A stretch of 21,043 bases of DNA from CAZVEE01 sp964625525 (GTDB lineage Bacteria > Pseudomonadota > Alphaproteobacteria > JAJFIK01), in assembly GCA_964625525.1 (NCBI GenBank), contig CAZVEE010000059.1:1-21043 (forward strand), written 5' to 3'. This document shows positions 1 to 8,278 of this stretch, one piece after another. The notes below the pieces were generated by a model. It was not told the DNA's origin and ran no database searches. It saw only the letters and a program-made list of their open reading frames with translations. Each line of letters starts with the position of its first letter. Position 1 is the first letter of the stretch. The translations under genes and the position numbers were made by a program.

Positions 1-11
1 CGCAAACGGCG

Positions 12-87
12 TGGTGGGCGGTGAGAGGTTCGAACTCCCGACATCCACGGTGTAAACATGGCGCTCTACCAACTGAGCTAACCGCCC
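12..87 (-). tRNA. tRNA-Val (anticodon UAC)
   Basis: Read on the minus strand, the 76 nt fold into a full cloverleaf. The acceptor stem GGGCGGT pairs with ACCGCCC, the D-loop contains AGCTCAGTTGGTAGAGC, and the T-arm loop is TTCGAAC. The anticodon stem CCATG/CGTGG closes the loop TTTACAC, which puts UAC at positions 34-36, so the tRNA reads valine codons. The 3' CCA is encoded (12-14). It lies about 150 nt downstream of hupB on the same strand, an arrangement I recall from other alphaproteobacteria. It could be co-transcribed with hupB or have its own promoter; no strong promoter is evident in 88-241. Confidence 0.95.
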
Positions 88-195
88 TGCCGACCAAGTG
101 TGTTGGGGCATGTGTGCCTAAACAGGCCAAGGCGTAGTGATGGCCCAAGCGGCAATCCCGGGTCAAGGGGGCATAGGCCGCCAACACGCCTCGGG

Positions 196-217
196 GGGAT
201 GGACCGCAGCCCATCCC
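196..217 (-). terminator. Possible hupB terminator hairpin
   Basis: A 7-bp inverted repeat (GGGATGG / CCATCCC, 8-nt loop) begins about 25 nt after the hupB stop codon. There is no U-tract on the minus strand, so it may be a weak terminator, an mRNA 3'-end stabiliser or a processing hairpin before the tRNA. Confidence 0.35.
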
Positions 218-241
218 GTCGGCGGACCCCGCTGGGCGTTA

Positions 242-517
242 TCAGCCGTTGACCGCGTCCTTCAGGCCTTTGCCGGCCTTAAATTTCGGCTGTTTAGAAG
301 CCGGGATTTTGATGGTTTCGCCGGTGCGCGGGTTGCGCCCTTCGCTGGCGGCCCGGTTGGTGACGGCGAAGGTGCCGAAGCCGACAAGGCGCACTTCGTC
401 GCCGTCTTTCAGGGCTTCGGTGATGGCCTCGAACACACCGTCAACGGCTTTCGTGGCTTCTGCTTTGCCGAGCTCGGCATGGTCCGCGACGCGCGCGATC
501 AGATCATTCTTGTTCAC
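242..517 (-). CDS. hupB: DNA-binding protein HU
   Basis: This is a small histone-like protein that bends and compacts DNA as a dimer in the nucleoid. The 91 residues cover the whole HU/IHF fold: N-terminal helices (NKNDLIARVADHAEL), the central GFGTF strand motif, and the flexible DNA-clasping arm RNPRTGETIKIPASKQPKF with the diagnostic RNPRTG and K-x-P-x-F residues. The start is GTG at 517, because GAGGGG lies 6-7 nt upstream and the protein then begins (M)NKNDLI as the family does. An in-frame ATG further upstream would add nine residues that HU proteins lack. It follows lon in the usual alphaproteobacterial order. Its gene-proximal region is over 500 nt long, which suggests its own promoter. 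HU rather than IHF is favoured by the arm sequence and by the lon neighbour. Confidence 0.96.
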   Translation of the reverse strand: MNKNDLIARVADHAELGKAEATKAVDGVFEAITEALKDGDEVRLVGFGTFAVTNRAASEGRNPRTGETIKIPASKQPKFKAGKGLKDAVNG

Positions 518-796
518 TGTCGTCCCCTCGGATTTGGCCCTCAAATATGGCCTCGGATGGGATGGGTGGCTGACGGTCGTCGCCGCGCCGCCGGGATCCG
601 CTTGGCGCGATCTCGCCGGCGGACAGGCCCGCAGACAGGATCGGTTGAGGCGGCCCGGCTTTCACACCGAAGACGCTCCGTATCCCAATGATCGGGTTAT
701 GGGCATCACCGTGTTGCGAAGCACAACGGTCCAGTCGCCGCGAGGGGCGCCTCCGAAAACCAACCGGTTTCGGAGAATCCCCGTATCAGGCTTTCG

Positions 797-826
797 AGCC
801 TAGTCCGGCCCGCACGAAAGCGTCAA
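797..826 (-). promoter_or_regulatory. Candidate sigma-70-type promoter for hupB
   Basis: On the minus strand, TTGACG (821-826) is separated by 18 nt from TAGGCT (797-802). The -35 matches consensus at 5 of 6 positions; the -10 is poor. It sits directly downstream of the hairpin/U-tract at 826-855, so transcription would start anew after the terminator. The predicted leader to the hupB GTG is about 270 nt. Confidence 0.35.
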
Positions 827-855
827 AGAAAAAAACCGCAGAAAACTGCGATTTT
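826..855 (-). terminator. Intrinsic terminator, minus strand
   Basis: On the minus strand, AAAATCGCAG pairs with CTGCGGTTTT around a TTTT loop (10 bp including one G-U), and the RNA runs on into TTTCTTTG. This is the clearest Rho-independent terminator in the window. It lies about 175 nt past the lon stop and after another hairpin at 966-997. It could be a back-up lon terminator or the end of a short separate transcript. Confidence 0.65.
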
Positions 856-965
856 CCGTCTTTACTTACGGGCTCGTGTCCCATCGCGAAACAGCGAATC
901 GGGGCAAATATGGCGCGCGAAATGCCAAAAAAGGCTGTGACCACAGGCGGTTAGGCGGCAATGGA

Positions 966-997
966 TAAGGCCCGGAGCATTCCTGCCCCGGGCCTTA
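966..997 (-). terminator. lon-proximal hairpin
   Basis: A perfect 10-bp inverted repeat (TAAGGCCCGG / CCGGGCCTTA, 12-nt loop) starts 33 nt past the lon stop codon. The stem is strong and GC-rich, but the following minus-strand sequence is not a U-tract. It may act as a terminator together with the U-tailed hairpin at 826-855 or only as an mRNA 3' stabiliser. Confidence 0.5.
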
Positions 998-1030
998 CAC
1001 TGTCAGCGCGCGTCTCAACGGACGCTTCTT

Positions 1031-3502
1031 TTAGTGAGCCAGCGGCGATTCGTGGTCCGCCCCGTCCGTGCCGAGACCGCCAGGCAGCGCCGCATCATTA
1101 TCCTCGGGCTCGGTCCATTCGATGGGCGTGGGCTGATGGGTGAGCGCATGCTCCAGCACCTCATCCACGTTGGACACGGCGATGATCGTCAGTGCCCGTT
1201 TCACATTGTCCGGGATGTCCGCCAGGTCCTTTTCATTGTCCGCCGGCACCAAAACCGTCTTGATCCCCGCCCGCAACGCCGCGAGCAGTTTTTCCTTGAG
1301 ACCGCCAATGGCCAGCACCCGGCCACGCAACGTCACTTCACCCGTCATGGCCACATCACGCCGCACGGGGATGCCGGTCAGCACCGAGACAATAGAAGTG
1401 ACCATGGCCACGCCCGCCGATGGCCCATCCTTGGGTGTTGCGCCTTCAGGCACGTGCACGTGGATGTCCCGCTTATCAAACACCGGCGGCTTGATACCGA
1501 AAGCGACACTGCGCGAGCGCACATAAGAGCGGGCCGCGTCGATGGATTCCTTCATCACATCGCCAAGTTTACCGGTGGTCTGCATGCGTCCCTTACCGGG
1601 AACGATGACGGATTCAATAGCGAGGGTATCGCCCCCGACTTCCGTCCAAGCGAGCCCGGTGACGACACCGACCTGGTCTTCGCCCTCCGCCTCGCCAAAG
1701 CGATAGCGGCGCACGCCGGCATATTTGCCCAGATTACGCTGGGTCACTGACACGGTCTTTTTGGTCTTGGAGGTGACGATTTCCTTCACCGCCTTGCGCA
1801 CCAAACCGGCGACTTCCCGCTCCAGGCTCCGCACCCCGGCCTCGCGCGTGTGATACCGCACCAGATCAATGAGCGCAGTGTCGGAGATAGACCACTCATT
1901 TTTGCGCAGGCCATGCGCCTTCATCTGCTTGGGGATCAGGTGACGGCGGGCAATCTCCACCTTTTCATCTTCCGTATACCCCGGAATACGAATGATCTCC
2001 ATGCGATCCAGCAACGGTTGCGGCATGTTGAGCGAGTTCGACGTGGTGATGAACATCACGTCGGACAGGTCATACTCCACCTCCAGATAGTGATCGGAGA
2101 AGGTGCCGTTCTGTTCCGGATCCAACACTTCCAAGAGGGCCGAGGACGGGTCGCCCCGGAAATCAGCTCCGAGCTTGTCGATTTCGTCCAGGAGGAAGAG
2201 CGGATTGGTGGTCTTCGCCTTCTTCATGGACTGGATGATCTTCCCCGGCATGGAGCCAATGTAAGTGCGCCGGTGGCCGCGGATCTCCGCCTCGTCGCGC
2301 ACCCCGCCGAGCGACACGCGCACAAACTCACGCCCCGTCGCCGCCGCAATGGATTTACCCAGCGAGGTTTTCCCAACCCCTGGAGGACCCACAAAGCACA
2401 GAATCGGACCTTTGAGTTTGTTCGTGCGCTGCTGCACGGCGAGATATTCCGTGATGCGCTCTTTTACCTTGTCGAGACCGTAGTGATCCTGATCCAGCAC
2501 TTTCTGGGCGTGCTTCAGGTCCTTGCGCACGCGCGAGCGCTTGCCCCAGGGAATGTTCAGCAGCCAGTCCAGATAGTTGCGCACCACGGTGGCTTCAGCC
2601 GACATGGGACTCATTTGACGCAGCTTTTTCAGCTCACCAATGGCCTTTTCGCGCGCATCCTTGGAGAGTTTGGTTTTTTGAATGCGCTCTTCGAGTTCCT
2701 GAAGCTCGTCACGTCCGTCTTCGCCCTCGCCCAGCTCGCGCTGAATCGCCTTGAGCTGTTCGTTCAGGTAATACTCGCGCTGCGTCTTCTCCATCTGCCG
2801 CTTCACACGCGTGCGGATCTTTTTTTCCACCTGGAGAACGCCGATCTCGCTTTCCATGAGCTGGTAGGCCCGCTCCAGACGCTTGCCCACATCAGACATT
2901 TCCAGAAGCTGCTGCTTCTCTGCCAGCTTGGCGGTGAGATGGGCCGAGACCAGATCTGACAAGCGCGCCGGATCTTCGATCTGTGCGATGGAGTTCAAGA
3001 CCTCCTGCGGCACCTTCTTGTTCAGCTTCACATAGCTGTCGAACTGGGTGGCGACAGAGCGCGCCAGCGCCGCTACTTCGCCCGTATCCGGTGCCGCGTC
3101 ATCAAGCACCGTCGCTTGCACCTGGAAAAAGGCGTCATTGGGCAAATAGGAATCGATGCGGGCCCGGCGCACCCCTTCCACCAGCACTTTCACCGTATTG
3201 TCTGGCAAGCGTAGCAGTTGCAACACCGTGGCAATGGTCCCCACACGGTAGATATCATCCGGGTTGGGATCATCATCATTCACATTTTTCTGCGCCACGA
3301 GCAGGATGGGCTTGTTGCCGACCTTCACGTCTTCCAGCGCATTGACCGACTTCTGCCGCCCTACGAACAGCGGCACCATGATGTGCGGAAACACCACAAT
3401 GTCGCGCAGTGGCAGAACGGGGAACACATCCTGCTCGCCGGGAACGAACACGCGCGCTGGCGGCTTGGCGTCACCGGAGGGGATTGAAGAATCGTCACTC
3501 AT
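1031..3502 (-). CDS. lon: Lon ATP-dependent protease (LonA type)
   Basis: Cytoplasmic AAA+ protease that unfolds and degrades damaged and regulatory proteins. At 823 residues it is full length. The N-terminal LON substrate-binding domain starts at FPVLPLRDIVVFPHIMVPLF (residues 27-46), and a helical coiled region follows (about 200-300). The AAA+ module has Walker A GPPGVGKTS (372-380) and Walker B FLLDEID (about 436-442). The C-terminal peptidase domain has the catalytic serine in KDGPSAG (Ser695) and the catalytic lysine in GGLKEK (Lys738), 43 residues apart as in the E. coli enzyme. The start MSDDSS is the ATG at 3502; its ribosome-binding site is weak. It lies between clpX and hupB, the common alphaproteobacterial order. 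The 392-bp upstream gap holds a heat-shock-like promoter candidate. Confidence 0.98.
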   Translation of the reverse strand: MSDDSSIPSGDAKPPARVFVPGEQDVFPVLPLRDIVVFPHIMVPLFVGRQKSVNALEDVKVGNKPILLVAQKNVNDDDPNPDDIYRVGTIATVLQLLRLPDNTVKVLVEGVRRARIDSYLPNDAFFQVQATVLDDAAPDTGEVAALARSVATQFDSYVKLNKKVPQEVLNSIAQIEDPARLSDLVSAHLTAKLAEKQQLLEMSDVGKRLERAYQLMESEIGVLQVEKKIRTRVKRQMEKTQREYYLNEQLKAIQRELGEGEDGRDELQELEERIQKTKLSKDAREKAIGELKKLRQMSPMSAEATVVRNYLDWLLNIPWGKRSRVRKDLKHAQKVLDQDHYGLDKVKERITEYLAVQQRTNKLKGPILCFVGPPGVGKTSLGKSIAAATGREFVRVSLGGVRDEAEIRGHRRTYIGSMPGKIIQSMKKAKTTNPLFLLDEIDKLGADFRGDPSSALLEVLDPEQNGTFSDHYLEVEYDLSDVMFITTSNSLNMPQPLLDRMEIIRIPGYTEDEKVEIARRHLIPKQMKAHGLRKNEWSISDTALIDLVRYHTREAGVRSLEREVAGLVRKAVKEIVTSKTKKTVSVTQRNLGKYAGVRRYRFGEAEGEDQVGVVTGLAWTEVGGDTLAIESVIVPGKGRMQTTGKLGDVMKESIDAARSYVRSRSVAFGIKPPVFDKRDIHVHVPEGATPKDGPSAGVAMVTSIVSVLTGIPVRRDVAMTGEVTLRGRVLAIGGLKEKLLAALRAGIKTVLVPADNEKDLADIPDNVKRALTIIAVSNVDEVLEHALTHQPTPIEWTEPEDNDAALPGGLGTDGADHESPLAH

Positions 3503-3671
3503 TCGCTTTTTCCGTGTTTGGCACCCGGAAGGGCGACTTGGCTGGCGGAGACGACGCGGCGGCTTGTCGGGCCTGCGTTCGGCGTGAGATCACCCGGCAT
3601 GTCCGTACACCAGACGGGTCAATCTGGGCACGGATAGGGCGTCGTGTCCGACCGGAACACTAACGTTGTAT

Positions 3672-3703
3672 TAAACGTGGCCCGTTCGGTGGCCGCATTC
3701 AAG
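3672..3703 (-). promoter_or_regulatory. Candidate heat-shock (sigma-32-like) promoter of lon
   Basis: On the minus strand, CTTGAA (3698-3703) is followed after 17 nt by CCACGTTTA (3672-3680). This resembles the RpoH pattern CTTGAA...CCCCATnTA in the -35 and in the CC...T frame, but the -10 is imperfect. Lon is a classic RpoH target, which is the main contextual support. The leader would be about 160 nt. Confidence 0.35.
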
Positions 3704-3846
3704 GCGCCCCAACGCACCGCGTCCCCACGCCGCCCATTTCCCTCAACGAGACACGCGATTCGCGCCAACAGACCCATCCCTTTTTGCCGAGTCATCCGTG
3801 TTTATCAGGCGCACGGTCATTAACGATGATGAGCCGTACAACGAGA

Positions 3847-3867
3847 AAGGGCGCCTGCGGCGCCCTT
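3847..3867 (-). terminator. clpX terminator
   Basis: A perfect 9-bp inverted repeat AAGGGCGCC/GGCGCCCTT with a 3-nt loop lies 28 nt past the clpX stop. The minus-strand transcript continues TCTCGTTGT, giving a short U-rich tail after CCCTT. Position and stem strength favour a terminator for clpX. Confidence 0.65.
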
Positions 3868-3894
3868 ATCCCGTTTCAGCCGTGGTTTCCGCAC

Positions 3895-5163
3895 TCAAGC
3901 GCTGGTGGAACCCGCTTCTTCGCGCCGGTCAGAATAGATGTACAGCGGCCGGGCCCGCCCCTCGACGACTTCGGCATTGATGACCACTTCCTCAACGCCC
4001 TCCAGCGCAGGCAGTTCGAACATGGTCTCCAGCAGGATGCCCTCCAGAATGGAGCGCAGGCCCCGGGCGCCAGTTTTGCGCTGAATGGCTTTGCGCGACA
4101 CCGCCCGCAACGCGTCTTCCGAGAATGTGAGGCTGACATCCTCCATCTCGAAGAGACGCTGATACTGCTTGACCAGGGCGTTTTTCGGCCGGGTGAGGAT
4201 CTCCACCAAAGCCGGCTCGTCCAGATCTTCCAACGTCGCCAGCACCGGCATCCGGCCGACGAATTCCGGGATCAGGCCGAACTTCAACAGATCTTCCGGT
4301 TCGACTTCTTTCAGGACGTCGCCCATACGCCGCTCGTCCACGTCGCGCACATCGGCGCCAAAGCCAACCCCCGTGCCTTTGCCACGCGCGGAGATGATCT
4401 TATCCAATCCGGCAAACGCCCCGCCACAGATGAACAGGATGTTGGTGGTGTCCACTTGCAGGAATTCCTGCTGCGGATGTTTCCGCCCCCCTTGGGGCGG
4501 CACACTCGCCACCGTGCCTTCCATGATCTTCAGCAGCGCCTGCTGCACACCCTCGCCCGACACATCGCGTGTGATGGACGGGTTGTCGGATTTGCGCGAG
4601 ATCTTATCGACCTCGTCAATGTAAACGATGCCACGCTGGGCCCGCTCCACATTGTAATCCGCCGCTTGCAACAGCTTGAGGATGATGTTCTCCACATCCT
4701 CGCCCACATAGCCCGCTTCCGTGAGCGTTGTGGCGTCGGCCATGGTGAACGGCACGTCCAGAATGCGCGCCAGCGTTTGCGCCAGCAGCGTCTTGCCGCA
4801 GCCCGTGGGGCCGATCAGCAGGATATTGGACTTTGCCAGCTCGACCTCATTGCCATTCTTGCTGGCATGGTTGAGCCGTTTGTAGTGGTTATGCACCGCA
4901 ACGGAGAGCACACGCTTCGCGTGGGCCTGTCCGATGACGTAATCATCCAGAACACGGCAGATTTCCGCAGGTGTCGGCACACCGTCCCGGGACTTCGCCA
5001 GAGAACTTTTGTTCTCCTCGCGAATAATGTCCATGCACAGCTCAACGCATTCATCGCAGATGAATACCGTCGGGCCAGCAATCAACTTCCGGACTTCGTG
5101 CTGACTTTTTCCGCAGAAAGAACAATACAACGTGTTCTTGGAGTCGCCGCTGCCTTTGCTCAT
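3895..5163 (-). CDS. clpX: ClpX, ATP-dependent unfoldase subunit of ClpXP
   Basis: Hexameric AAA+ unfoldase that recognises tagged substrates and feeds them to ClpP. The 422 residues are the normal length. The N-terminal zinc-binding domain has four cysteines (Cys14, 17, 36, 39). The AAA+ core shows Walker A GPTGCGKT (118-125), the GYVG pore loop (151-154), Walker B IVYIDEVD (179-186), the RKH pore loop (in GGRKHP, about 225-230) and the sensor-2 GARGLR (365-370). The ATG at 5163 has GAGGAG about 5-6 nt upstream. It lies downstream of clpP with a 392-bp gap, so it probably has its own promoter as well as any readthrough. Confidence 0.98.
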   Translation of the reverse strand: MSKGSGDSKNTLYCSFCGKSQHEVRKLIAGPTVFICDECVELCMDIIREENKSSLAKSRDGVPTPAEICRVLDDYVIGQAHAKRVLSVAVHNHYKRLNHASKNGNEVELAKSNILLIGPTGCGKTLLAQTLARILDVPFTMADATTLTEAGYVGEDVENIILKLLQAADYNVERAQRGIVYIDEVDKISRKSDNPSITRDVSGEGVQQALLKIMEGTVASVPPQGGRKHPQQEFLQVDTTNILFICGGAFAGLDKIISARGKGTGVGFGADVRDVDERRMGDVLKEVEPEDLLKFGLIPEFVGRMPVLATLEDLDEPALVEILTRPKNALVKQYQRLFEMEDVSLTFSEDALRAVSRKAIQRKTGARGLRSILEGILLETMFELPALEGVEEVVINAEVVEGRARPLYIYSDRREEAGSTSA

Positions 5164-5555
5164 CCGATCTCCTCGAGCCTTTCCCCACTCACCACTCGGC
5201 GCCTCGCCTGCCTGCTCCGTAAAGCCGGCCCCTTCGCAGGTCGCCCTGTCCGGGGCCGTGAAACGATGCCCGGACCAGGGCGAAGCGAAGAGTGTCAGCG
5301 CCCAAAGGGGCGATGGTTGGGCGTTTCAGCCTCACATTTCCGCCAGCCCGACCGCGGGGTCGCAGCACGTCCCACAATGCAAGCACGATAGGGTGAGGCG
5401 GATCAACATCAGATTAATTGCGTCCGGGGGCGGAGTGTAACGGATGCCGTTGCAAACTCAGGGCCAGCTCTCAGACCCTTGAGAGCTTTGGCCTTTCAGC
5501 CCTAAGCCCCATCGCCTTCCGCGTGTTCCGAACGCGTCTCGCTCTCCTTGCGCCC
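5164..5555. other. clpP-clpX intergenic region (392 bp)
   Basis: No gene is supported. The only strong structure is the hairpin at 5466-5487. Open frames across this gap on both strands have no start signal or family features. A clpX promoter is expected here, but I could not pick one with confidence. Confidence 0.45.
5466..5487 (-). terminator. Possible clpP terminator hairpin
   Basis: AGCTCTCA / TGAGAGCT form a perfect 8-bp stem with a 6-nt loop, about 70 nt beyond the clpP stop. The T-rich side (TTTGGCC) is on the plus strand and not on the clpP strand, so its role as a clpP terminator is uncertain. Confidence 0.35.
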
Positions 5556-6221
5556 TTACACGCTGGGCGCCGGGGTGCCGCCGTCGGTTTCTGACGAGCC
5601 GTCAAAACCAGCCGGACGCTTCACGAACACCTCGTCAATGATGCCGAAATCGCGGGCCGCTTCGGCGGTCATGAAGTTATCGCGATCCAGCGCGCGCTCG
5701 ATCGCCTCGTAGGGTTGGCCCGTGTGGCTGACATAAATGTCATTCAACCGGCGCTTCACTTTCAGGATTTCTTCCGCGTGGCGTTCAATGTCCGAGGCCT
5801 GCCCCTGGAAGCCGCCGGAGGGCTGATGCAGCATGATCCGCGCATTCGGCAATGCATAACGCATCCCTTTTTCCCCCGCCGTCAGCAACAGCGACCCCAT
5901 GCTGGCCGCTTGCCCGATACACAGGGTCTGCACGGCCGGGCGGATGTACTGCATGGTGTCATAGATCGCCAGACCAGAGGTCACCACCCCACCGGGCGAG
6001 TTGATGTAGAAGGCGATCTCTTTTTTCGGGTTCTCCGATTCCAGGTGCAGAAGCTGCGCCGTGATCAACCCGGCCACCGTGTCTTCCACGGGCCCGGTAA
6101 GAAAGACGATGCGCTCCTTCAGCAGCCGCGAGAAGATGTCGTAGGCGCGCTCGCCCCGGTTGGTCTGCTCGACCACCATCGGCACCAGCGTGTTCATCGT
6201 GAGTTCGATCGGATCCCTCAT
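5556..6221 (-). CDS. clpP: ClpP, ATP-dependent Clp protease proteolytic subunit
   Basis: Serine peptidase that forms the tetradecameric degradation chamber used by ClpX and ClpA. With the chosen start the protein is 221 residues. The catalytic triad is visible: Ser107 in GQAASMGS, His132 in IMLHQPSGG, and Asp181 in ALDRDNFM; the Ser-Asp spacing of 74 equals that of E. coli. The start is the ATG at 6221 (MRDPIEL), preceded by AGGAAG at good distance. A longer frame would add 32 low-complexity residues with no ribosome-binding site, and the later Met at residue 9 (MNTLVPMV) is a possible alternative. The short acidic C-terminal tail (GSSETDGGTPAPSV) lies beyond the core fold. It is upstream of clpX, as in most alphaproteobacteria. 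The trigger factor gene often found before it is replaced here by a divergent exporter gene. Confidence 0.97.
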   Translation of the reverse strand: MRDPIELTMNTLVPMVVEQTNRGERAYDIFSRLLKERIVFLTGPVEDTVAGLITAQLLHLESENPKKEIAFYINSPGGVVTSGLAIYDTMQYIRPAVQTLCIGQAASMGSLLLTAGEKGMRYALPNARIMLHQPSGGFQGQASDIERHAEEILKVKRRLNDIYVSHTGQPYEAIERALDRDNFMTAEAARDFGIIDEVFVKRPAGFDGSSETDGGTPAPSV

Positions 6222-6647
6222 CGGCGTCTTCCTGCGTTGTGGGCGGTCCCGGAACGGGGCATCCCTGAAGGTCGGGGGCGCGGCCTGGACCGCGACCCAG
6301 AGCAGCGCGCGGACCATACCTGTAAGCGGCGGAGCCTTGACGGTCCTTCAACAGCCCCGCCCCGGTCAACCGGGGATGGGTTGTATTCTGTCTGACGCAC
6401 ACGCAAAAACGAACGCCATCAGCCGCCCGCGCCGCTGCGCCGGTCGCGCCACCATCTATGGGTCCGCAGCCTGGAAACAAGCCCCGCCGCCACTCTACCG
6501 CGCACCTTAGGTGATTCGCCGGGCCTGCGCGGAGACGATTAGTGTGCCGATTCGGGCCAAGTCCAGAGGCAAATATCCGACCTTTTCAGCCATTTCCGCA
6601 CCTCAGTGCCCCTCGACAAGCGCGCTCTTTTGCCATCATCTGCGGCC
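6222..6647. other. Divergent clpP / MFS exporter intergenic region (426 bp)
   Basis: No gene is supported. The most regular element is a perfect short palindromic hairpin CCCCGG-TCAA-CCGGGG at 6360-6375, roughly 140 nt upstream of the clpP start. It is placed where an operator or the end of a leader transcript could be. Promoters for both flanking genes must be here but none is clear enough to call. Confidence 0.45.
6360..6375. repeat. Short GC palindrome upstream of clpP
   Basis: CCCCGG and CCGGGG flank a TCAA tetraloop; with the partial T-A extension the dyad is near perfect over 16 nt. It could be an operator for the divergent promoters or an RNA hairpin. Function is not shown by the sequence. 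Confidence 0.4.
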
Positions 6648-8258
6648 ATGAGCACGCACACGCGCACAACGAGCCGGGGCTCCGTGTACACGGAACCCTG
6701 TCGCGAAGCCGCCATTCGCGCCACCGAGCCCAGCGGACAGGCCCCTCAGGCGTCCGGCTTTTGGGTCCTGGCGGCGACGATCCTGGGCTCGGCCATGGCC
6801 TTTATCGACGGCACGGTCGTCAATGTGGCGCTGCCCATCATCCAGCAGGATCTGGGGGCGAGCGCGTCGGACCTGCAATGGCTGGTGGAGAGTTATGCTC
6901 TGTTCCTGGCGGCGTTGCTGCTGGTGGGTGGCGCCATGGGCGACCATTACGGGCGCCGGCGGATTTATCTGTTCGGCGTGGTGATTTTCGCCCTCGCCTC
7001 GCTGTGGTGCGGGCTCGCGGGCTCGGTCACGGAACTGATTGTCGCGCGGGCGGTGAAAGGGATCGGCGCGGCGCTGCTGGTGCCGGGATCGCTGGCACTC
7101 ATCGGCGCAAGCTTCCCGAAAGATCAGCGCGGCGCCGCCATCGGGACCTGGTCGGCGGCCACGGCCATCACCATGGCCTTTGGGCCGGTGCTGGGCGGCT
7201 GGCTTGCGGAGAATGTGAGCTGGCGCTGGATTTTCTTTCTGAACTTGCCCATCGCGGCGCTGATCATTCCCATCACTCTCGCCTTCGTGCCCGAGAGCCG
7301 CAACGAAAGCGACAAACAGCCGCTCGATTGGCTGGGCGCGGGCTTGTCGGTCGTGGGCTTGGGGGGTGTCGTTCTGGGGCTGATCGAAGCGGGCCGGCTG
7401 GGCCTGACCCATCCGCTGGTGGTGGTCAGCCTCGCGGTGGGCACTGTGACCCTGGTGGCCTTCGCCGTGCAGCAGGCGCGCGCGCCGAACGCCATGATGC
7501 CGCCTGCGCTGTTCCGCTCCCCCACTTTCACCGGCGCCAATCTCATGACGCTGATGATCTACGCGGCTCTCGGGGGCGCTTTGTTTTTTCTGCCGTTAAA
7601 GCTGATCCAGCTCGACGGCTATTCCGCCACGGCCGCAGCGGCCGCGTTCCTGCCCTTCGTGGTGCTGATGTCGGTGTTCTCGCGGTTTTCCGGCACGCTG
7701 GTGGACCGCTTTGGCGCCCGCCCGCCGCTGATCATCGGGCCGCTGATTACGGCGATCGGTTTTGCCCTGCTCGGCGTGTTCGCGGCCGAGAGCGATTACT
7801 GGCGCGGCACCTTTCCGGGGATCGTGATGATCGGCGCCGGCATGACCTTCACCGTCGCGCCAATCACCACGGCGGTCATGGGCGCAGTGGGAGATGAGCG
7901 CGCGGGCACGGCGTCGGGCATCAACAATGCGGTGTCGCGGGTGGCCGCGCTCTTGGCCATTGCGGTGTTCGGGCTGCTGTTTATTCTGATTGCGGATCCG
8001 CAGCTCAGCGCCGACCTCGCCCGGCTGCTACCGGCCGTTGAGGCGGATGCGCTGGCGGATGTGCGCCTGATCTTTGGCGCCGTGGAGATCCCGCCAGCCC
8101 TTGCCGCAGAGCATGAAGCCACCATTCGCGCCGCCGCACGCGATGCTTTCCTCACCGGCTACACCGTGGTCACGGCCGTTGCCACCATCATGACCCTGAG
8201 TGCCGCCGCCATCGCCTGGATGCTGATTGAACCGCGTTCAGACGCCCCCGCCCCCTGA
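6648..8258 (+). CDS. MFS drug exporter, DHA2 (EmrB/QacA, 14-helix) family
   Basis: Inner-membrane proton-driven efflux pump for small, often lipophilic compounds; the substrate cannot be read from the sequence. The 536 residues are the right size for a 14-helix DHA2 transporter. The first helix carries the family's D in AFIDGTVVNVALPI (Asp54). The loop 2-3 motif A is GAMGDHYGRRR (95-105). The antiporter motif C is GPVLGGW, followed by SWRWIFFLNLPI (179 onward). The ATG at 6648 is preferred over the in-frame GTG at 6606, which adds residues unlike the family; neither has a clear ribosome-binding site. No periplasmic adaptor (EmrA-like) gene is next to it, so it probably works alone. It ends 20 nt before purB and may be co-transcribed with it. 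Confidence 0.92.
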   Translation: MSTHTRTTSRGSVYTEPCREAAIRATEPSGQAPQASGFWVLAATILGSAMAFIDGTVVNVALPIIQQDLGASASDLQWLVESYALFLAALLLVGGAMGDHYGRRRIYLFGVVIFALASLWCGLAGSVTELIVARAVKGIGAALLVPGSLALIGASFPKDQRGAAIGTWSAATAITMAFGPVLGGWLAENVSWRWIFFLNLPIAALIIPITLAFVPESRNESDKQPLDWLGAGLSVVGLGGVVLGLIEAGRLGLTHPLVVVSLAVGTVTLVAFAVQQARAPNAMMPPALFRSPTFTGANLMTLMIYAALGGALFFLPLKLIQLDGYSATAAAAAFLPFVVLMSVFSRFSGTLVDRFGARPPLIIGPLITAIGFALLGVFAAESDYWRGTFPGIVMIGAGMTFTVAPITTAVMGAVGDERAGTASGINNAVSRVAALLAIAVFGLLFILIADPQLSADLARLLPAVEADALADVRLIFGAVEIPPALAAEHEATIRAAARDAFLTGYTVVTAVATIMTLSAAAIAWMLIEPRSDAPAP

Positions 8259-8278
8259 CTGTTTGAGAGCCCCTGCCC

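Larger units (their letters stand above)
518..1030. other. lon-hupB intergenic region (513 bp)
   Basis: No convincing gene is present. The region contains a lon-proximal hairpin (966-997), a minus-strand hairpin with a U-rich tail (826-855), a promoter-like hexamer pair immediately after it (797-826), and a bulged inverted repeat CTCCGAAAACC/GGTTTCGGAG (751-775). If the promoter is real, the hupB leader is about 270 nt and includes the 751-775 hairpin. Short open frames here lack ribosome-binding sites and family features. Confidence 0.5.
3503..3894. other. clpX-lon intergenic region (392 bp)
   Basis: No gene is recognised. The region holds the clpX terminator hairpin (3847-3867) and a candidate lon promoter (3672-3703). 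A TAACGTT/AAACGT symmetric stretch (3661-3677) overlaps the promoter's -10 side. Nothing else is supported. Confidence 0.5.

Noticed and set aside
1850..2959. A 369-codon plus-strand open frame opposite lon
   Set aside because: Lon is full length and fully conserved on the other strand; the antisense product is low-complexity and has no start signal.
3784..5391. A 535-codon open frame on the plus strand opposite clpX
   Set aside because: It is the mirror of clpX, a strongly conserved gene. Its product has no family features and long antisense frames are expected in GC-rich DNA.
5403..5417. CtrA-like site TCAA-N7-TTAA upstream of clpX
   Set aside because: One half-site has a mismatch and such matches occur by chance; no second site or promoter geometry supports it.
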